Positions 52,900 to 61,380 of a DNA stretch of 64,000 nucleotides are shown one piece after another (position 1 is the stretch's first letter; every line of letters begins with the position of its first letter). Position numbers and translations under genes: made by a program. The notes below the pieces were generated by a model. That model was not told where the DNA came from, searched no databases, and worked only from the letters and a program-made list of their open reading frames with translations. This stretch comes from an uncultured Sphingomonadaceae bacterium (GTDB lineage: Bacteria > Pseudomonadota > Alphaproteobacteria > Sphingomonadales > Sphingomonadaceae): assembly GCA_947499975.1 (NCBI GenBank), contig CANMQE010000001.1:62001-126000 (forward strand), written 5' to 3'.

Positions 52900-55017
52900 C
52901 TATTGCCCGGCGCGGCGCGCGGCTTCCGTCAGCACATAGGCGCGGATCGCTTCGGACTGTTCGGCATCGATCCACGGGGCAAAGCTGATCATGCCGTTAT
53001 CCGACAGCACGCCATCCATCACCACCGCCTTCCACGCATCGGGGCTGGTGGCATAGGCGCTGCGCATCAGGTTCGGATTGACCGGGCCGTTATGGCAGAT
53101 CGTGCAAAAGCCGAGATAGGCCTGCTGCCCCAGCGCGACGGTGGCCGGATCGAAAACCTCGTCTGACGTGGCATAGGGTGCGGGTGTTGCAGGGGGAAGG
53201 GGATCGTAGCGCCCCTCTCCATCCAGCCTGAACACGAACAGCATGCCATTGGGCGGCGGGCGGCGCATCCAGTCCGCCTCGGTCGCCATGCCCATGCTGC
53301 CGCCATAGCCGGCCATGATCGCCACATACTGCACACCGCCCACACCGTAGGATACCGCGCCCGCCACGATGCCGCGATCGGTGTTGAAGCTCCACAGATG
53401 CTCCCCGTCGCGCGCGTCATAGGCGTTGAAGCTGCCATCGGGCAGGCCCTGGAAAACGAGATTGCCACCCGTCGCCAGCGTGCCGCCGTTCCACGGGAAA
53501 TCGCGCTCTATCGACCAGCGGGCTTCCTGTTTCACGGGATCCCATGCCACCAGCTCACCCTTGGTGATGGAAGTGAGATAGGCGCGGCGCGCTTCGGGCG
53601 TGTCGCCCGGCACCAGCCCTTCCGGCGGGGCAAGGAAGATGACGCCAGTGTTCCAGCGCCCGATGTTCCGCGTGTAATCGGTATCGTCCAGATAGGCCGA
53701 CGGCGGCTGCATGGCCGGGATGTAGACAAGGCCCGTCTGCGGCGAATAGCTCATCGGGTGATAGGCATGCGCGCCGATGCCGCTGGGCGTGACGAGGTAG
53801 GGCGCATCGGCAAAGCGCGCCTCTGCAATTTCGACAGGGCGGCCCGTTTCCAGATCGATCCGCTCGGCCCAGTTCTGCATGGCGTAAGGCTCTGCACTGA
53901 TCAGCGAGCCGTCGCGCCTGTCGATCACGTAGAAAAAGGCGTTCTTGGGCGCCTGCATCACCACGGGCACGCTTTCGCCTTCCACCTCCATATCGGTCAG
54001 CACCATTTGCTGCGTGGCGGTGTAATCCCATGTTTCGCCGGGGTTGAGCTGATAGTGCCAGTTGTACGCGCCCGTTTCAGGATCCAGCGAGAGGATCGAG
54101 GCGAGGAAGAGATTGTCGCCTTCGCCATCGCTGCGGGCGCGGTGGTTCCACGGCGATCCGTTGCCCACGCCCACCAGCAACTGGTCAAGCTCGGCATCGT
54201 AGACGATGGAATCCCACACGGTGCCGCCGCCGCCCATCTCCCACCATTCACCGGCCCATGTGTCGGTGGCGAACTGCGCAAACACGGCGTCCGATGCTGC
54301 GCCGTCCGGCCCGTCTGCCGGGTTGCCGGGCACGGTATAGAAGCGCCAGGCCTGCTCCCCCGTCTCGGCATCATACGCGCTGACATAGCCGCGCACGCCC
54401 ATCTCCGCGCCGGAATTGCCGATGATGACCTTGCCTTTCACCACGCGCGGGGCGCTGGTGATGGTGTAGGGCTTGCTCTGGTCCACGGTGACGACGTCCC
54501 ACAACTCCCGCCCTGTGGCGGCATCCAGCGCGATCAGTCGCCCGTCGATCGTGCCGAAGAACACCCGCCCTTTCCACACCGCCACGCCCCGGTTCACCAC
54601 ATCGCAGCAGGCATGCGCGCCTTTCGCGCCATCCACCTGCGGGTCGTAGAACCACAGCTGCTCGCCCGTGGCGGCATCCAGCGCCATCACCTTGGACCAT
54701 GCGGTGGAGACATACATGATGCCGTCCACCACGATGGGGGTCGCCTCCTGCCCGCGATTGGTGTCGAATTCCACGGTGTAGGCCAGGCGCAATCGGTCGA
54801 TGGTGTCGACGTTGATCTGGGCAAGGGGGCTGAAGCGGTCCTCGCTCCAGGTGCGGCCATGCGCCATCCAGTTGTCGGGATCGCTGTCCGCATGCAGCAT
54901 CCGCTCTTGCGTGACATTGCCCGCGCCTGCTTCGCTTGCCTGCAATTCGCCGCATGCGGCTGCCGCCAGCGCAAGCCCTGCGGCCGCGACTGCGCCGATG
55001 ATTCGCGTAAAGCCCAT
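52900..55017 (-). CDS. Quinohemoprotein alcohol dehydrogenase (type II, C-terminal heme c)
   Basis: 705 residues from the ATG at 55017 (AAGGA upstream; ATG at 55026 is an alternative). A lipobox-like LAAAAC ends the signal sequence. The PQQ propeller has the vicinal disulfide pair in HACCDVVNRGVAVWKGRVFF near residue 135, the active-site region LNPGETWDYTATQQMVL, and GVGNGSPWNHRARS. The C-terminal cytochrome c domain carries CTICH near residue 635. This is the textbook domain order of quinohemoprotein alcohol dehydrogenases: alcohol oxidation at PQQ, then electron transfer through the internal heme to a soluble cytochrome. Confidence 0.92.
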   Translation of the reverse strand: MGFTRIIGAVAAAGLALAAAACGELQASEAGAGNVTQERMLHADSDPDNWMAHGRTWSEDRFSPLAQINVDTIDRLRLAYTVEFDTNRGQEATPIVVDGIMYVSTAWSKVMALDAATGEQLWFYDPQVDGAKGAHACCDVVNRGVAVWKGRVFFGTIDGRLIALDAATGRELWDVVTVDQSKPYTITSAPRVVKGKVIIGNSGAEMGVRGYVSAYDAETGEQAWRFYTVPGNPADGPDGAASDAVFAQFATDTWAGEWWEMGGGGTVWDSIVYDAELDQLLVGVGNGSPWNHRARSDGEGDNLFLASILSLDPETGAYNWHYQLNPGETWDYTATQQMVLTDMEVEGESVPVVMQAPKNAFFYVIDRRDGSLISAEPYAMQNWAERIDLETGRPVEIAEARFADAPYLVTPSGIGAHAYHPMSYSPQTGLVYIPAMQPPSAYLDDTDYTRNIGRWNTGVIFLAPPEGLVPGDTPEARRAYLTSITKGELVAWDPVKQEARWSIERDFPWNGGTLATGGNLVFQGLPDGSFNAYDARDGEHLWSFNTDRGIVAGAVSYGVGGVQYVAIMAGYGGSMGMATEADWMRRPPPNGMLFVFRLDGEGRYDPLPPATPAPYATSDEVFDPATVALGQQAYLGFCTICHNGPVNPNLMRSAYATSPDAWKAVVMDGVLSDNGMISFAPWIDAEQSEAIRAYVLTEAARRAGQ

Positions 55018-55110
55018 TGCTTCCATCCTTCCCCATGCGCGCCTTCTGGCGCGTCACACTCCTCGAGGGGCAGCCTATGTCGGCGGTGCGCCCGAGTCTA
55101 TCGGGCAGAA

Positions 55111-55959
55111 TCAATCTACAGGGTTCTGGTCCGGCCCGATTTCGATCACCACGTCCGCGCGCTGCGGCATCTCTTCCAGCATGTGCCGTGTCAGCCGCTC
55201 GTAATGCGCGCAGAACCGTTCGAGGGCGGCCTCGTCCATCACCTCTGCCGCATCGGGATTGGCGGCGCGCAGCTTCTCTTCCTGCAAGGCGCGGTTGCGG
55301 CGCACGGCATCGAAGCCTTGCACCTTCAGCATCACCAGCAGGTCCAGCTGGTCGAACAGCCGGGCGTAATCCTCCGCCAGCCAGTGGTTCACCAGCCCGC
55401 GCCAGGTGCCGTCCGCGTCTTCCTCGCGCTCCAGCTCGTTCACCGGCTCTGCCAGCGCCTCCAGATCCTGCGGCCTTGCACCCACGCACCAGCCTTCCAG
55501 CAGCAGCACGTCGACCGGGCCGGTGATGCGCGTGGTTTCGCTGGCGCGGTCGTCCGCCCCCTTGTCGAAACGCGGCAGTTCCAGTTCGCGGCCTGCCAGC
55601 ATGTTCTCGATGATATCGATGCCAAGGCCAATGGCATGGGTGCCGGGCACGCCGCGCGTGGCGAACAGCGGGTGGACCTCTTGCGCCAGTCGCTCCCGCT
55701 CCGCCCTGGTCAGGTACAGATCGTCGATAGACAGGGTGATGGCGCGGACCCGGCGGCGCGCCAGCAGCACTTCCAGGAATTTGCACATCGTGCTCTTGCC
55801 GGACCCTTGCGCACCGTTGATCCCCACCACCAGCGGAGCGCGGTGTGCGGGAAGGCGGGCGATACGCGTGGCGAGCGGCTTCCAGTGCGCCTCCACCACC
55901 TGCGCATAGCTTTCGGGCAGTCCCTCGGCGGCGATCAGTTCGGCAATGGCGTCACTCAT
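55111..55959 (-). CDS. D-glycerate 3-kinase (plant-type GLYK family)
   Basis: 282 residues. Walker A loop GINGAQGSGKST at residues 46-57, then ITLSIDDLYLTRAERERLA, RGVPGTHAIGLG, PRFDKGADDRA and VLLLEGWCVGARP, all characteristic of the GLYK/YGR205w kinase group. It phosphorylates D-glycerate to 3-phosphoglycerate, linking glyoxylate or hydroxypyruvate metabolism to glycolysis. It overlaps the 2-hydroxyacid dehydrogenase gene by 4 bases, which supplies its substrate. Confidence 0.9.
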   Translation of the reverse strand: MSDAIAELIAAEGLPESYAQVVEAHWKPLATRIARLPAHRAPLVVGINGAQGSGKSTMCKFLEVLLARRRVRAITLSIDDLYLTRAERERLAQEVHPLFATRGVPGTHAIGLGIDIIENMLAGRELELPRFDKGADDRASETTRITGPVDVLLLEGWCVGARPQDLEALAEPVNELEREEDADGTWRGLVNHWLAEDYARLFDQLDLLVMLKVQGFDAVRRNRALQEEKLRAANPDAAEVMDEAALERFCAHYERLTRHMLEEMPQRADVVIEIGPDQNPVD

Positions 55960-56909
55960 GCCACGCGGTCTGGCAAACCCGAGCCTTTTGCGAAAGCCTC
56001 GATATTGGCGAGCGCGCGCATTCCCATCGCCTCGCGCGTTTCGGCATTGGCGCTGCCGAGATGCGGCAGCAGAACCACATTCTCAAGCTGGAGCAGCGCG
56101 GCGGGCACGTCCGGTTCCTCGGGGTAGACATCCAGCCCGGCTCCGGCGAGGTAGCCGGAGATCAGCGCCTCTGCCAGGGCATCGTGATCCACCACGCCGC
56201 CGCGCGCGGTGTTGACGAGATAGCTGCCCGGTTTCATCGCGGCCAGCGCATCGGCATCGATCAGATGCGCCGTATCGTTGCCGCCCGGAACGTGGAGCGA
56301 GACGAAATCGGACTTTGCCAGCAGATCGGGAACGGTGGCGCAATATTCGGCGTCCAGCGCCTGCGCCTCGTCCTTCGGGCCGCGCGCGTAATAGGCGATT
56401 TTCATGCCGAAGCCGTGATGCGCACGCTCGGCAGTGGCCTGCCCGATGCGGCCAAAGCCGACGATGCCCAGCACCTTGTCCCTCAGCGCGCTGCCGATGA
56501 GGTGTGTGGGGCGCCAGCCGTTCCACGCCCCGGCCCGCAGTTCACGCTCCCCTTCGCCCGCACGGCGCGCAGCCATCAGGATCAGGGTAAGGGCAAGGTC
56601 TGCCGTCGCGTCCGTCAGCACGCCCGGCGTGTTGGTGACGGCGATGCCTTTCGCCTTGGCCGCGCCCACGTCGATATGATCGAAGCCGACGCCGTAATTG
56701 GCGATCAGCCTGCACCTGTCGCCGCCAGCGATGATATCGGCGTCTATCGTGTCGGAGACGGTGGGGGCCAGCACGTCGAACTCGCCCATGGCCGAGGCAA
56801 GATCCGCCTGGCTCAGCGGCGCATCGCTATCGTTCAGCACCACTTCGAAGCTGTCGGAAAGGGCGTGCTCCACGGTATCGGGCCAGCGGCGGGTTACGAG
56901 GACGCGCAT
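55956..56909 (-). CDS. D-2-hydroxyacid dehydrogenase (glyoxylate/hydroxypyruvate reductase-like)
   Basis: 317 residues. NAD-binding GIVGFGRIGQATAERAHHGF, substrate segment ANYGVGFDHIDV, catalytic Arg in VNTARGGVVDHDAL, Glu in EEPDVPAAL and His in LPHLGSANAET. The coupled D-glycerate kinase suggests reduction of hydroxypyruvate or glyoxylate, giving D-glycerate in the first case. The start ATG lies 5 bases after the LigE-like stop. Confidence 0.9.
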   Translation of the reverse strand: MRVLVTRRWPDTVEHALSDSFEVVLNDSDAPLSQADLASAMGEFDVLAPTVSDTIDADIIAGGDRCRLIANYGVGFDHIDVGAAKAKGIAVTNTPGVLTDATADLALTLILMAARRAGEGERELRAGAWNGWRPTHLIGSALRDKVLGIVGFGRIGQATAERAHHGFGMKIAYYARGPKDEAQALDAEYCATVPDLLAKSDFVSLHVPGGNDTAHLIDADALAAMKPGSYLVNTARGGVVDHDALAEALISGYLAGAGLDVYPEEPDVPAALLQLENVVLLPHLGSANAETREAMGMRALANIEAFAKGSGLPDRVA

Positions 56910-56913
56910 GGGT

Positions 56914-57759
56914 TCAATCCTGCCTGTTGATCATCTTGGTTTCGGCCTGCGTGGATGCGGGGCCGGTGTTGCGCTTGAAAATGCCGCCCGTGCCTGCATC
57001 GCGCACGAAAAGGTCGGGATCGCCCTCGCGCTGCTCCAGTCCGAAGATCGGGAAAAGGCCGGGATGCTCGCCAAGGCCGCGCCCATCCGGCCCGGCGTAA
57101 AGGGCGCACACCCGCTCGAACCAAGGGCGAAGCGGATCGTCCGCCGCCAGTGCGGGCGTCTGCGCCAGTGATGACAGCCAGAGGAAGCCACCGACAATGC
57201 GATAATCGGCATAGTTGGGCGTGCTGCCGCCCAGAAATTCGTTCTCGCGCAGCGCCAGGCGCAGCGGCTCCAGCGCGGCGGAGATGGCAGGCAGCCGATC
57301 CTCCCGCCCCGCCTGGATATCCTCCAGCTTCCCGCCCAGCATGGTGGAGCGGGAACTGGTGACATAGTCCTTGTCATGCTCGAAGCAGATATCGCGATAA
57401 TCGGCGCAATAGCTGCGCATCCACGGGCCGACAGCCGCGCCCCAGAACCACGCGTCCAGCGCCTTCAGCATCAAGGCGACGCTTTCGTGCGGGATCAGGG
57501 GCGGCGCGTCCGGATAATGCTTGTCCAGATATTCCACGATGCCCCAGCTATCGAGCACCCATGTCCCGTCGTCCACGATGGCGGGCAGGCGCTCGGTCTT
57601 GCCGCCGGTGCGATCCATGATGCCGGTAAAGCCGCCATCCACGATATCGAGGCCCAGCCCCTTGTGCTTCACCGCGAACTTCGTTGCCCAGACGAAAGGG
57701 CTTATCGTCGCCCCGGTGGAAACCTGTAGATCGTAGAACGTGACGCTTTTGCCGGCCAT
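56914..57759 (-). CDS. LigE-like glutathione S-transferase (beta-etherase family)
   Basis: 281 residues from the ATG at 57759, with GAGAGG upstream; the length equals LigE of Sphingobium SYK-6 as I remember it. The thioredoxin-like N-domain has ITFYDLQ-type sequence (VTFYDLQVSTGATISPFVW, then VDGGFTGIMDRTGGKTERLP and DDGTWVLDSWGIVEYLDKHY), and the C-domain has VQAGREDRLP-like DIQAGREDRLPAISAALEP and LFPIFGLEQREGDP. LigE cleaves the beta-aryl ether of lignin dimers with glutathione. The ligand here may differ. It lies inside the panE/hydroxyacid dehydrogenase operon. Confidence 0.85.
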   Translation of the reverse strand: MAGKSVTFYDLQVSTGATISPFVWATKFAVKHKGLGLDIVDGGFTGIMDRTGGKTERLPAIVDDGTWVLDSWGIVEYLDKHYPDAPPLIPHESVALMLKALDAWFWGAAVGPWMRSYCADYRDICFEHDKDYVTSSRSTMLGGKLEDIQAGREDRLPAISAALEPLRLALRENEFLGGSTPNYADYRIVGGFLWLSSLAQTPALAADDPLRPWFERVCALYAGPDGRGLGEHPGLFPIFGLEQREGDPDLFVRDAGTGGIFKRNTGPASTQAETKMINRQD

Positions 57760-57840
57760 GTGTGAACCTCTCCTCTTGGCCGCCGGTGCTACCCGGAAAT
57801 CAGACCGAGTCAACGAACGAAGCGGCGCGGGGAGGGCCGG

Positions 57841-58758
57841 TCAGGCCAGTTTCGCCTCTTCCAGTTTCACCAGATGCCACAGCGTTTCCAGCACCGGAGC
57901 CTCTCCGCCTGCCTCTTTCGCCGCAGTTACGATCGCGCCGGTAATGGCGTCCACTTCCGTCCGCCGTCCGGCATTCATATCCTGCAACATGGAGGGTTCG
58001 TGATCGGCGTGATCCACCATGCTGGTTTCGGTGAGATCGTAGATCGGCTGGCCGTCCACCATCACGCCGTTGGCATGGGCAGCGGCAACGCCTTCCGCCA
58101 CGGCTGCGCGGATGGTGGCGCGCGCTTCCGCATTCGCGCCAAGGAAGCCGGGCGTGCGACGGGTGAGGGTGCACAGCGGGTTCATCGTGGCGTTGAAGAT
58201 CGCCTTGGACCAGATCACCTCGTGGATCTTCGGGTCCAGCACGGTTTCCAGCCCGCCTTGCGTCAGCAAATCGGCCACGCGGCGCGCCATGGCGGGATCA
58301 CCGTCGAAAGCGGGGTAAAGCTTGGAATACCCCTCTCCATGGCTGCGGATGCGGCCGGGGCCGACCATGTCGCTGGGCAGCATGCTGGCGCCCGCCATCA
58401 CCCGGTCGTGCGACACGAACTCCGCCAGCCTGCGATCATTGCCGAGGCCGTTCTGCAGGCTGAGGAGATGCGTGTCATCGCCAACCGCGGCAGAAATGCC
58501 TTCAAGCGCGGCGGCGGTGTGGAATGTCTTGGTGAACACCAGCACCAGATCTGCAGGCCGGTGCACATCGGTGGGCAGCGCGGCGCGCAAGGGAAGCGTT
58601 TCGGGTCCGCTGCGCAGGTCCACCTCCAGCCCGTTGGCGGTGATGGCATCCACGTGCGGTTGGTTCACGTCCACCAGCGTCACGTCCGCCCCGGCGCGGT
58701 GGAATGCGGCACCGAACAGGCAGCCCATCGCGCCTGCGCCCAGAACGATCACCTTCAT
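57841..58758 (-). CDS. Ketopantoate reductase-like protein (PanE/ApbA family)
   Basis: 305 residues. NADP loop VLGAGAMGCLFGAAFHRAG, VFTKTFHTAAAL, SLQNGLGNDRRLAEF, and the C-domain IWSKAIFNATMNPLCTLT with the conserved Lys, plus EPSMLQDMNAGRRTEVDAI. PanE reduces ketopantoate to pantoate for coenzyme A, but several alphaproteobacterial members of this family reduce other 2-oxo acids. It overlaps the Nudix gene by 4 bases. Confidence 0.85.
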   Translation of the reverse strand: MKVIVLGAGAMGCLFGAAFHRAGADVTLVDVNQPHVDAITANGLEVDLRSGPETLPLRAALPTDVHRPADLVLVFTKTFHTAAALEGISAAVGDDTHLLSLQNGLGNDRRLAEFVSHDRVMAGASMLPSDMVGPGRIRSHGEGYSKLYPAFDGDPAMARRVADLLTQGGLETVLDPKIHEVIWSKAIFNATMNPLCTLTRRTPGFLGANAEARATIRAAVAEGVAAAHANGVMVDGQPIYDLTETSMVDHADHEPSMLQDMNAGRRTEVDAITGAIVTAAKEAGGEAPVLETLWHLVKLEEAKLA

Positions 58759-59300
58759 TGCGTATCTCCCAACAGGTGCGGCCCCAGTGCCAGCAGCATG
58801 CGCGTGTCGATGCCGATGCCGCGTGCGCGGAAATCGGCGATCACTTGGGGAAAATCGGCCAGCTTCACGCGGTGCACGGTAATATCCTCGCTATCGGTGC
58901 CGCCGCCTGCGGATACCTTCTTCAGGCCCGTGGCCTTCAACAGGGTAAAGCTCTCGCTGATCATGCCGGGGCTGGAGAAGAACGTGCCGCAATCCTGCCA
59001 GTGCGCGGCCACATAGCCGGTTTCTTCCTCCAGCTCGCGCCTGGCGGCGCTCAACGGGTCTTCGTCCTCTCCGCCATCGTCGTCGCCGATCAATCCGGCG
59101 GGCAGTTCCAGGCAGCGCAGGCCCAAGGGCACGCGATACTGCTCCACCAGCAGGATGTCCCCGTCCTCCACCGCCAGGATCACGGCGGCACGGATGTTGC
59201 GGGCGCGGGTGGCATATTCCCACTTGCCGCGCGTCTTGGCGACGATCCACTTGCCTTTCCAGGCAATTTCTTCGGGCAGGTCTGCGTCTGGCGTGCTCAT
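58755..59300 (-). CDS. Nudix hydrolase, ADP-ribose pyrophosphatase-like
   Basis: 181 residues. The Nudix helix is ARRELEEETGY with the preceding ELPAGLIGD. The loop between the Gly and the first Glu carries about four extra residues (DDDGGEDED), so the strict G-x5-E spacing is relaxed. The preceding strand VEQYRVPLGLRCLELP is typical of ADP-ribose and nucleoside-diphosphate-sugar hydrolases. First gene of the five-gene operon ending in D-glycerate kinase. Confidence 0.85.
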   Translation of the reverse strand: MSTPDADLPEEIAWKGKWIVAKTRGKWEYATRARNIRAAVILAVEDGDILLVEQYRVPLGLRCLELPAGLIGDDDGGEDEDPLSAARRELEEETGYVAAHWQDCGTFFSSPGMISESFTLLKATGLKKVSAGGGTDSEDITVHRVKLADFPQVIADFRARGIGIDTRMLLALGPHLLGDTQ

Positions 59301-59322
59301 GACAGGCAGCGCTATCGAAGGC

Positions 59323-59997
59323 TTACAATTCGATCAAGCGATCCGGCAGTTCGTTCACATCGTCATCGCGGCGGGGGAAGTGCGGGGAAAGCACCTGGCC
59401 CACGTCGCGCACGCCTGCGGCAATGCCTTCCGCGATGCAACCCTTGCGGATCTCGTCCAGCATGTCTGCCATCGCCTCGCCCCAGACTTCCGGCTCCACC
59501 TTCTCGTGGATCGGCTCGTCCGCGACGATTTCCGCGCGGTGTTCGCGCATGGAGAGATACAGCAGCACGCCGGTGCGGCCATGCGTGCGGCCATCGGCGC
59601 CCACCTTGAAATTGCGGATCGCGCGATCTCTTACCCGCTGCGATTTTACCGGACCCGGCACCAGCGCGAACCGCACTGCCGGGATCAGCTGGATCAGCCA
59701 CATGGCGACGAAGGACACAAGGCCCAGAGCTATCGTCATGCTGGCGGTTTCGCCGGTGGTCCACACATGCTCCCAGCCGCCGGCCAGCCTGTCCCACAGG
59801 TCCATGAAAGGGCGGGGAAGGGCGGCAAACAGGCTCATCACGGTGAAGGATACCGCCGCCGCCCAGAACAGGGCGATGTCGGAGTAATGGTCCGATGCCT
59901 GCGTCAGCACCGGCACGATCTCGCCACTGGTGGTAAGCTCTGCCTCGGCGACGGCGTCGGAGACGATCTTGTGCTGGCTTTCATCCAGAATGGGCAT
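59323..59997 (-). CDS. TPM-domain membrane protein
   Basis: 224 residues from the ATG at 59997. TPM phosphatase-type core: HKIVSDAVAEAELTTSGEIVPVL and GVLLYLSMREHRAEIVADEP, with two membrane spans between (ALFWAAAVSFTVMSLFAAL; IALGLVSFVAMWLIQLIPAV). Third TPM gene of the LemA operon; its start follows the preceding stop with a single base between. Confidence 0.8.
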   Translation of the reverse strand: MPILDESQHKIVSDAVAEAELTTSGEIVPVLTQASDHYSDIALFWAAAVSFTVMSLFAALPRPFMDLWDRLAGGWEHVWTTGETASMTIALGLVSFVAMWLIQLIPAVRFALVPGPVKSQRVRDRAIRNFKVGADGRTHGRTGVLLYLSMREHRAEIVADEPIHEKVEPEVWGEAMADMLDEIRKGCIAEGIAAGVRDVGQVLSPHFPRRDDDVNELPDRLIEL

Positions 59998-59998
59998 G

Positions 59999-60826
59999 TC
60001 ACCAGCCTCCCGAGGCGCCACCGCCTCCGAATGATCCGCCACCGCCGGAGAAGCCGCCGAAACCGCCTCCACCGCCGCCGAAGCTGCCGCCGCCGCCCCA
60101 GCCGCCACCACTGCCGCCGTCTATGCCCCGCGCAATGGCCTTGCCCGCTTCCCACAGCATGATGTCGCCCACCACGCCGCCAGCGCCGCGTCGGCGATAG
60201 CGCTTGCTCTTTCCGCCGCGGAACATGGGCAGGATGAAGAAGAAGAATATGAAACCCAGCCAGATCAGCGTGCCGATGGGGAAGCCGCCGTCGCTCGCGC
60301 GCTGCTGCGTGGCCGCTTGCGCAACCTGCGCTGCCTCTTCGGGAGGGAGTTCAAGCTGCTGGATAATCTGGTTTGCGCCCCATTCGATTCCGGCGGAATA
60401 ATCGCCATCGCGGAAATAGGGCTTCATCCCCTCGACATATTCATAGGCCAACCCGTCGGGAATGATCGCCTCCAAGCCATAGCCGACTTCCACGCGCATT
60501 TTCTTCTCGGCGGGGGCGACCAGCAGGATGATACCGTCGTTTTCCTCGCTATCGCCAAGCGCCCATTCGCGGCCCAGCTGATAGCCGTAATCGGCAATGT
60601 CATAGCCATCGAGCGTGGGCACGGTGGCCACCACGAATTGTCGCTGGTTACGCTGCTCGAATTCGTCGAGCTGCCGCGTCAGCCGCGCCTCGGTCGCGTC
60701 GTCGATGATGTTCGCGCCATCCACCACCGGCGCGGTGCCGCGCTCGGGGAAGGCTGGCTGCGCTGCGGCAGGAAAGGCCATGGCGAGATAAAGCAGGCCG
60801 AAAAAGGCGAGAATAGACCGGATCAA
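59999..60826 (-). CDS. YgcG-type TPM-domain protein with Gly-rich tail
   Basis: 275 residues: signal peptide (MIRSILAFFGLLYLAMAFPAAA), TPM domain (VVDGANIIDDATEARLTRQL, NDGIILLVAPAEKKMRVEVG, YGLEAIIPDGLA), one membrane span (IGTLIWLGFIFFFFILPMF), and a low-complexity Gly/Ser/Trp tail over the last 40 residues. The tail is typical of YgcG proteins. Overlaps the lipoprotein TPM gene by 4 bases. Confidence 0.88.
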   Translation of the reverse strand: MIRSILAFFGLLYLAMAFPAAAQPAFPERGTAPVVDGANIIDDATEARLTRQLDEFEQRNQRQFVVATVPTLDGYDIADYGYQLGREWALGDSEENDGIILLVAPAEKKMRVEVGYGLEAIIPDGLAYEYVEGMKPYFRDGDYSAGIEWGANQIIQQLELPPEEAAQVAQAATQQRASDGGFPIGTLIWLGFIFFFFILPMFRGGKSKRYRRRGAGGVVGDIMLWEAGKAIARGIDGGSGGGWGGGGSFGGGGGGFGGFSGGGGSFGGGGASGGW

Positions 60827-61380
60827 GCCGCGTCCTCCAGATGTGTGGATCGTGCTTCGTTATCGTTTGCCGGGATGGAGGGATAGGCGCGCATCCGCTC
60901 TATCAAGGCGTCTGTGCCATCGGAAACTGCTTGCTCGTATTCGCCTTTGGCCAATGCCGGTAACATGCGTTTATCGAGCACCTGCTGACAGAAATCATCA
61001 GGAAAGGTTGCCTCCAGACCAAGACCGATCTCGATGCGAACCTTGCGTTCGTTTGGAGCAACAAGGAGCATGATGCCATCGTTCCGAGCGGCGTTCCCCA
61101 GGCCCCATGCATTCGCATAAAACAGAGAGAAATCTTCGATCGAATAGCCATGGAGCGAGGGCACAGTCACAACAGCCATCTGCTGGCCGTAGCGTTCCTG
61201 CGCCGCGTCCAGCCTGGCAGTGAGTTCGGCCTCGAAAGCATCGCTCAACAGGTCGGCATTATCCCGCACGCGCCCGCCATCCTTCGAAAAATATGGAAAG
61301 GCAGGGCTCTCCGATTTCTCTTCCTGCGCCGTGCAGGCGGCAAGAGAGAAAGCGGCTATCAGGATCGCGGCAAGCTTCAC
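60823..61380 (-). CDS. TPM-domain lipoprotein
   Basis: 185 residues. Lipobox SLAAC near residue 15. The TPM core reads VRDNADLLSDAFEAELTARL, AVVTVPSLHGYSIEDFSLFY, NDGIMLLVAPNERKVRIEIG, and GLEATFPDDFCQQVLD. It lacks the membrane span and Gly-rich tail of the next gene. The TPM domain has been linked to phosphatase activity in plants and to photosystem repair; the bacterial role is not settled. Overlaps the LemA gene by 4 bases. Confidence 0.85.
   Translation of the reverse strand: MKLAAILIAAFSLAACTAQEEKSESPAFPYFSKDGGRVRDNADLLSDAFEAELTARLDAAQERYGQQMAVVTVPSLHGYSIEDFSLFYANAWGLGNAARNDGIMLLVAPNERKVRIEIGLGLEATFPDDFCQQVLDKRMLPALAKGEYEQAVSDGTDALIERMRAYPSIPANDNEARSTHLEDAA

Noticed and set aside
60000..60130. 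Gly-rich repetitive stretch, considered as a tandem repeat locus
   Set aside because: It is the low-complexity C-terminal tail of the YgcG-type protein.
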